A stretch of DNA of 32,965 bases from Stentor coeruleus (taxonomy: Eukaryota; Ciliophora; Heterotrichea; Heterotrichida; Stentoridae), in assembly GCA_001970955.1 (NCBI GenBank), contig MPUH01000826.1, positions 1 through 32,965 on the forward strand. The letters are read 5' to 3'. How positions within the stretch are numbered: position 1 is the stretch's first letter; every line of letters starts with the position of its first letter. The translations under genes were made by a program, and so were the position numbers. The notes beneath the pieces are model-generated. The model was not told where the DNA came from. It worked only from the letters and a program-made list of their open reading frames with translations, and made no database searches. This document shows, piece after piece, positions 28,673-32,965 of this stretch.

Positions 28673-29611
28673 TTAAATTATATTTAGATGTAATTTAGCA
28701 TATGAATACAAATAAACGTATAGGCTGAACCTTGTGGATTACCATATTTAGATAATTTGATATTAAAGAAGTGTGATTAGAGTTGTGTAATTAGGAAAAG
28801 GGTTTTGATAATAAATATTTTTTGAATTTTGAATTATGGATTGATAGTCAGGATGTTGTTTTTGGGTATTGAAATAAAAAGTATATTTTCTTAGAAATTT
28901 AGACATATTTTATGTTATCAGAAAATCATTAAGAATGCTTATCGTATATATTTTGGGGATAGATAGAAAATCAGAGTGAAAGTTTCATTTTATACTATAG
29001 ATTTTCTTCTAATCGATATTAATAAAAACAGATATTTTGCATAAATAAAATTAATTGAAGAAAACTTGTAAGTTATACGAGAAAAATATAAAAATAAATC
29101 AATTTGCTTATTTTAAACTTACTTCGTACATTAAAACGCATGAAGAATGCTTTAATAATTATTTAAATAAAATATCAGCCATAAAATTATTTATCAATAT
29201 GCCTTTTGCTTTGAGTCTAAATATATTAAAGATTTAAAATAGTAAACCATATTATCCATTATCAATATTTTTAAAACTTACTAGCAGATTTTCTACAACA
29301 TTTCAAAATATCCTCATAAAATTCTTATAATTCACTCATTTTTATCAACAAAAAAAATCATTACCTCCAACATTAAATTTCACTTGTCACTTCCAAGCTA
29401 AAAAACCATTTCACAATCAAATCAAAAATCACTAAAAAATACTTATTTCATATCTTTCTAACTAAAAAGCATAACTACTCTACCTTTTCCCGAAAACACA
29501 AAAAATCTCCTTTTAATCCTAGTTAAAAATCCAAATTTTCACTATAAACTCCATAAAAATTTTTTTCCCTTATTGCCAAGTTCATAAAAACCACCATGCC
29601 TGTAGAAAAAA
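28673..29611. other. Intergenic, 939 bp, divergent
   Basis: Between two divergently transcribed genes. The plus strand is G-rich near 28680-28880 (5' flank of the minus gene). At 29281-29580 it is strongly C-rich; I count about 69 C and 9 G there, just upstream of the CD36-like gene. A 60-codon plus-strand frame at 29055-29237 has no ATG start and only Lys/Asn-rich content, so I leave it out. Confidence 0.55.
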
Positions 29612-29622
29612 ATGAAAAGTAA
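29596..29622 (+). promoter_or_regulatory. Upstream ORF overlapping the CD36-like start
   Basis: ATG at 29596 in a favourable CCACCATG context opens an 8-codon frame (MPVEKNEK then TAA) that overlaps the main ATG at 29612 in a different frame. If transcription starts upstream of it, it could reduce initiation at the main start. Confidence 0.4.
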
Positions 29623-32600
29623 AGTCCTGACAATCATCTTTTGGGTCTTCCTAGTCTTTGGAGCTTTATCTATATTCGTAGGGATCTCCGTACCTTTATT
29701 TTTAAGTACCATGTTTGATCAAGCACTTCTAAACCTTTGGCTGAAACCAGATGAATATGATCAATGGGGTGAAGTTCCAGGTTCTAACGATATAAAGCTT
29801 GTAAGAATGTTTAAAATTTTTAACTATACAAACCCTGATGGGATTCTTAATGGTCAAGTTGCTAATCTTATTGAACTCCCACAAGTGAGTTATCAAGAAT
29901 ATACTAAATATGTAAATTGGGATTATGAAGATGATGATTATAATGATTTAGGTCAAAAAACAGCAGGTAAATACCTTGGTTTTAATTCTGTAACAAGTTT
30001 AAAAAGTATTCCTAGTAATACAACAGTAATTAATGGTACTGTGGGTGTGACGTCATTTAATTATTTGACTTATATAAACTTTTATGGGTTAACTCATTCA
30101 GCACCTCCGTTTTATATGGTTTCAGGGGTTTATGATGTGGTTGTTGCATTGGAGCAAGATTTTTATGTTACAATATTAAGTTATGTTGCTTGGGAAAAGT
30201 TCATTTTTAATACAACTTTTATAGCAAAGTATTTACAATCAGAAGGTTTTAATGCTATAGAAATTATTAATGACCCAATTTATGGATGGGGAACATGGCA
30301 AACACTCAAACCCTGGATCCAATCTTTACTTGATTATAATACATCAAATACTTTCAATACATATGAAACATTACAATTGCATTTTCAAGAATCAAACATT
30401 TTATCCCTTATAAACTCCACTTCTTACCTATATGGAATTATCGAAACCATACAATCTGACATGCTAAACCGATATAAAACAAACAGTCCAACAGAATTAG
30501 GACTTCTTCAATGGTCTACAGGAATTGTTACCCTAGACTTACCTTTAAACTTAGGGAATCTATCAGTCTCAAACATAAAAAATCAATTGCCATCTATAGC
30601 AATGATCAACACAACTTTCCCAACATATCCTGAAGTGTATTTTTACCAATTATCTAAATCTAATATGAATTTTACAAGTGTAAGTTTTGAAAATTTAGCA
30701 GAAAAATTGCTTGAATTGTATTTTGATTACCCGAAAACTAATTATAACTCGCTTGCTAATTTAAATAACTTAGTTGTATTATTTACTAATCAAACTGCTG
30801 CAATGAGTGTATTTAATTTCACTAGTCCTATGCAAATAAAAGTTATTAGCAACTATTTGGTTAGTTTAATATATACACCAGTACCAAAATATAATGTAAC
30901 TTTTGATGGGTATTCGTTGTTTTTATCTAAAGCTACAAGAGCATCACTTGTTAAAAGTATAGACAATATGATACATGATGCTTATTGGTCTATACCAACA
31001 CTAATAATTTTCAAGGAATTCAAAACAAATGGGACAACTTGTCAAGTTTTATTATCTCAAGCCAATTATACAAATACAACAATATGTTCATCTATATATG
31101 GATTTAACCCATATGCGGCAAATACATGGTATAATTTAACAATATGGATTAAAGCAGCTTATAAAGGATTAACAAGTATAGAGTATTCCCAACTTTCATC
31201 ATTAATACCACCTAAATACCTTAATACCATATTATTCAATACACTATATGCATCTGTTATAAATGCTATGGAAATAACAGCTAAGTTTTATAATTGCACT
31301 AAAGTGTTATGTACTTATGAAGATACTTTTAATATTCAATGGAGCTCTGGGAATATTAGTTATTATCTTCCTATAGAAGCTCAAGGGATTGTCATGCCAA
31401 GTAAAACTTTACAACAATGGCTTCCATCTAGATATTTAGTACCTATTGAATGGAGTTTTTATAGTAATTTATCAGCTGTTAGTCTAGCTTCTGAATTTTT
31501 AAATTATTCATCATTTTTGAATACTGGGGTAATAAGACATTATTATAATATGTACTTTACACAAAATGCTTCTGTAGTTCAAAGTATTTTTGGTTTACCT
31601 AATGAAGATTATGTTGAAGCTGTTTATAAGTATTTTGTTAAAATTGTCCCAGGGTTGAGTCTTTTTAGGACTCTTACATATAATCAGTGGATTAATGGGT
31701 ATAGCGATAGTTTTGTCTCTTTTGCTAAAGGGCTAGGAATATATGGAGGAGGTTTGCCAACATTAAATCCTCTTGGGGCCATAAGCATAGGGACAAACGA
31801 AACTGGCAAACCAAAACACGTTGTAGAAACTGGACGTCTAGATACAGCAAAAACGAAAATATATAAAAAATATTTCAATAGTACCACATTAAAAAAATAC
31901 ACCAATGCTTATGATGAATATTCAAGTACAATGACAACCCCAGTATATAACACCATATGGCCAAATGAAATAAATATAACAGGTAGTGATGGTGGACAAT
32001 ATGGTACAAAACTCAATACAAACAATCCTCTTATAATTTTTTTATCTCCTTTACTCCGTATGGTAAATCTTACCCACGATCATAATTTAGATTATCATGG
32101 GCTTAGTGTATCACGTTTTACCCCATCAAGTAAATTAGTAAAAACAAGTGATCAAGTTCCTATAAATAGTGAATATTCTCAGAATCCTAATGGATATGAT
32201 GGGTTTATGAATGTATCTGCACAATATGGTGCTCCTGCTTTTGTGTCTTTTATGCATTGTTATTTATGTGATGAAAATGCTCAGAAAATGGTTAATTATT
32301 ATAAATATAAAGGAGGGAATACGGGAAATACACAGATTTTTCCTAGTGAAAATGATTCACCTTATTCGGATGTTGAGCCACTTACAGGTTCATCAGTTAG
32401 GATTTTTTTGAATTATGAGTTTAGGATTGGAGTTTATAATGATTACTTTTTTAAAGGTTTTTATGAACCTGTGATTGGAAAAGGTGTTTATTTTCCGGTT
32501 TATACGTTTATGAGGAAGTTTGCTTTGACTGATAAACAGGTGAATAAGTTTTTTGGTGATATGCAGTTTGTTCAGAAATTGAGAATGTATGTTTTTTATT

Positions 32601-32770
32601 CTGGGATCATTGCTGGGTGTGTTTTGATTGTATTAGCATTGATTATTGGAGTTGCTTTGTATAGAAGGAATAAGTATGATACGTGGAAGTCGAGGAGAAA
32701 TACTGTGATTAAGAAATATGTTAGGATGACTACGGTTAAAAGTGAACCACCGCCAGAGGATAGTATTTAG
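29612..32770 (+). CDS. CD36/LIMP-2 family scavenger-receptor-like protein, extended
   Basis: 1052 residues with a transmembrane helix at each end (about 6-31 and 1000-1022) and a large outside or luminal domain, the topology of class B scavenger receptors. The N-terminal part has the early CD36 pattern: a short polar region, then DIKLVRMFKIFNYTNPDGI. The C-terminal part shows the strongest signal: QYGAPAFVSFMHCYLCDENA (about 870-890), then DVEPLTGSSVRIFLNYEFRI (about 918), then the last helix followed by basic residues. CD36 itself is about 470 residues; here roughly 500 extra residues lie in the middle, rich in Asn/Thr/Ser with many N-x-S/T sites. Family members bind lipids or lipoproteins at the cell or lysosome surface; the ligand here is unknown. 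Whether the middle is an insertion or an expanded loop set cannot be told by eye. No intron found. Confidence 0.85.
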   Translation: MKSKVLTIIFWVFLVFGALSIFVGISVPLFLSTMFDQALLNLWLKPDEYDQWGEVPGSNDIKLVRMFKIFNYTNPDGILNGQVANLIELPQVSYQEYTKYVNWDYEDDDYNDLGQKTAGKYLGFNSVTSLKSIPSNTTVINGTVGVTSFNYLTYINFYGLTHSAPPFYMVSGVYDVVVALEQDFYVTILSYVAWEKFIFNTTFIAKYLQSEGFNAIEIINDPIYGWGTWQTLKPWIQSLLDYNTSNTFNTYETLQLHFQESNILSLINSTSYLYGIIETIQSDMLNRYKTNSPTELGLLQWSTGIVTLDLPLNLGNLSVSNIKNQLPSIAMINTTFPTYPEVYFYQLSKSNMNFTSVSFENLAEKLLELYFDYPKTNYNSLANLNNLVVLFTNQTAAMSVFNFTSPMQIKVISNYLVSLIYTPVPKYNVTFDGYSLFLSKATRASLVKSIDNMIHDAYWSIPTLIIFKEFKTNGTTCQVLLSQANYTNTTICSSIYGFNPYAANTWYNLTIWIKAAYKGLTSIEYSQLSSLIPPKYLNTILFNTLYASVINAMEITAKFYNCTKVLCTYEDTFNIQWSSGNISYYLPIEAQGIVMPSKTLQQWLPSRYLVPIEWSFYSNLSAVSLASEFLNYSSFLNTGVIRHYYNMYFTQNASVVQSIFGLPNEDYVEAVYKYFVKIVPGLSLFRTLTYNQWINGYSDSFVSFAKGLGIYGGGLPTLNPLGAISIGTNETGKPKHVVETGRLDTAKTKIYKKYFNSTTLKKYTNAYDEYSSTMTTPVYNTIWPNEINITGSDGGQYGTKLNTNNPLIIFLSPLLRMVNLTHDHNLDYHGLSVSRFTPSSKLVKTSDQVPINSEYSQNPNGYDGFMNVSAQYGAPAFVSFMHCYLCDENAQKMVNYYKYKGGNTGNTQIFPSENDSPYSDVEPLTGSSVRIFLNYEFRIGVYNDYFFKGFYEPVIGKGVYFPVYTFMRKFALTDKQVNKFFGDMQFVQKLRMYVFYSGIIAGCVLIVLALIIGVALYRRNKYDTWKSRRNTVIKKYVRMTTVKSEPPPEDSI

Positions 32771-32965
32771 TTTATAATGTAGTTTAAGATTTTTTGAGGA
32801 TTTGTAGGTTTATAATATTTTAAGATTATATTAATTGTTTTGTATAGTAATTTATGCTATTTTATGCTTGATTATAGTAATAATTATTTATACTAAATTC
32901 TTATAATAAAATCACTCTATGTTTATTAATTAATTAGATTAATAAATCGTCCCCCGATTAGGGAC
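32771..32965. other. 3' flank of the CD36-like gene and window end
   Basis: G-rich, C-poor near the gene and AT-rich after. The last 17 bases form an inverted repeat, GTCCC and GGGAC with a 7-base gap, in a locally GC-rich end. No telomere repeat array is visible. Confidence 0.4.

Noticed and set aside
29055..29237. 60-codon plus-strand ORF in the divergent spacer
   Set aside because: No ATG start, Lys/Asn-rich composition of AT-rich noise, no homologue recognised.
1..32965. tRNA, rRNA, CRISPR arrays and transposons
   Set aside because: No T-arm-like GGTTCRANNCC with a matching acceptor stem, no spaced repeats, and no transposase or reverse transcriptase motifs were seen on reading both strands.

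Overview
The window looks like macronuclear DNA of a heterotrich ciliate close to Stentor. It is very AT-rich and densely packed with genes. Ten introns of 15-16 nt can be placed; every one reads GTA...TAG and has an A six bases from its 3' end. The genes read cleanly with the standard code: TAA and TAG serve as stops, Trp is TGG, and the first gene ends in TGA. Introns this small, together with standard stops, point to Stentor rather than to ciliates that recode stop codons; the genus is inference.

Layout from left to right. At 46-588 is a small coiled-coil gene, then a decayed copy of an AAA-ATPase-like gene, then a minus-strand membrane-anchored beta-propeller-like gene (1311-2078). Three related coiled-coil genes follow (2208-3812, 4124-5474, 6285-7979); they share a Cys/His N-terminus, and the third adds an array of C-terminal zinc fingers. 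After a small ORF (8456-8677) come two large convergent paralogues (9572-13078 plus, 13420-16994 minus). Each encodes a Kelch-propeller, Cys-rich, three-transmembrane surface protein with four introns at matching positions. Next, all on the minus strand, are an EF-hand protein, a tandem cathepsin Z-like protein with one dead domain, an RBR-type RING protein, a truncated copy of its 3' end, and an AAA-ATPase-like protein.

The right third holds a mitochondrial carrier (24147-25001), a relic and a small ORF, a putative seven-helix protein (26104-27183) interrupted by an 84-nt insert, a four-helix protein, an unrecognised soluble protein, and a CD36-family protein of about twice the usual length (29612-32770). 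No RNA genes, CRISPR arrays or intact transposons were seen.

Several irregularities look like assembly joins. Three single Ns (8065, 25026, 26571) each sit between two copies of the same 52-82 bp, and an exact 50-bp tandem copy without an N (14179-14278) breaks the minus-strand Kelch gene. Removing one copy restores the frame at 26571 and at 14179. The genes do not form an obvious pathway; the links visible are by descent (coiled-coil trio, Kelch pair, AAA gene and relic, RING gene and fragment). Between genes, 5' flanks are C-rich and G-poor on the coding strand and 3' flanks are the reverse, so base skew alone indicates gene direction.
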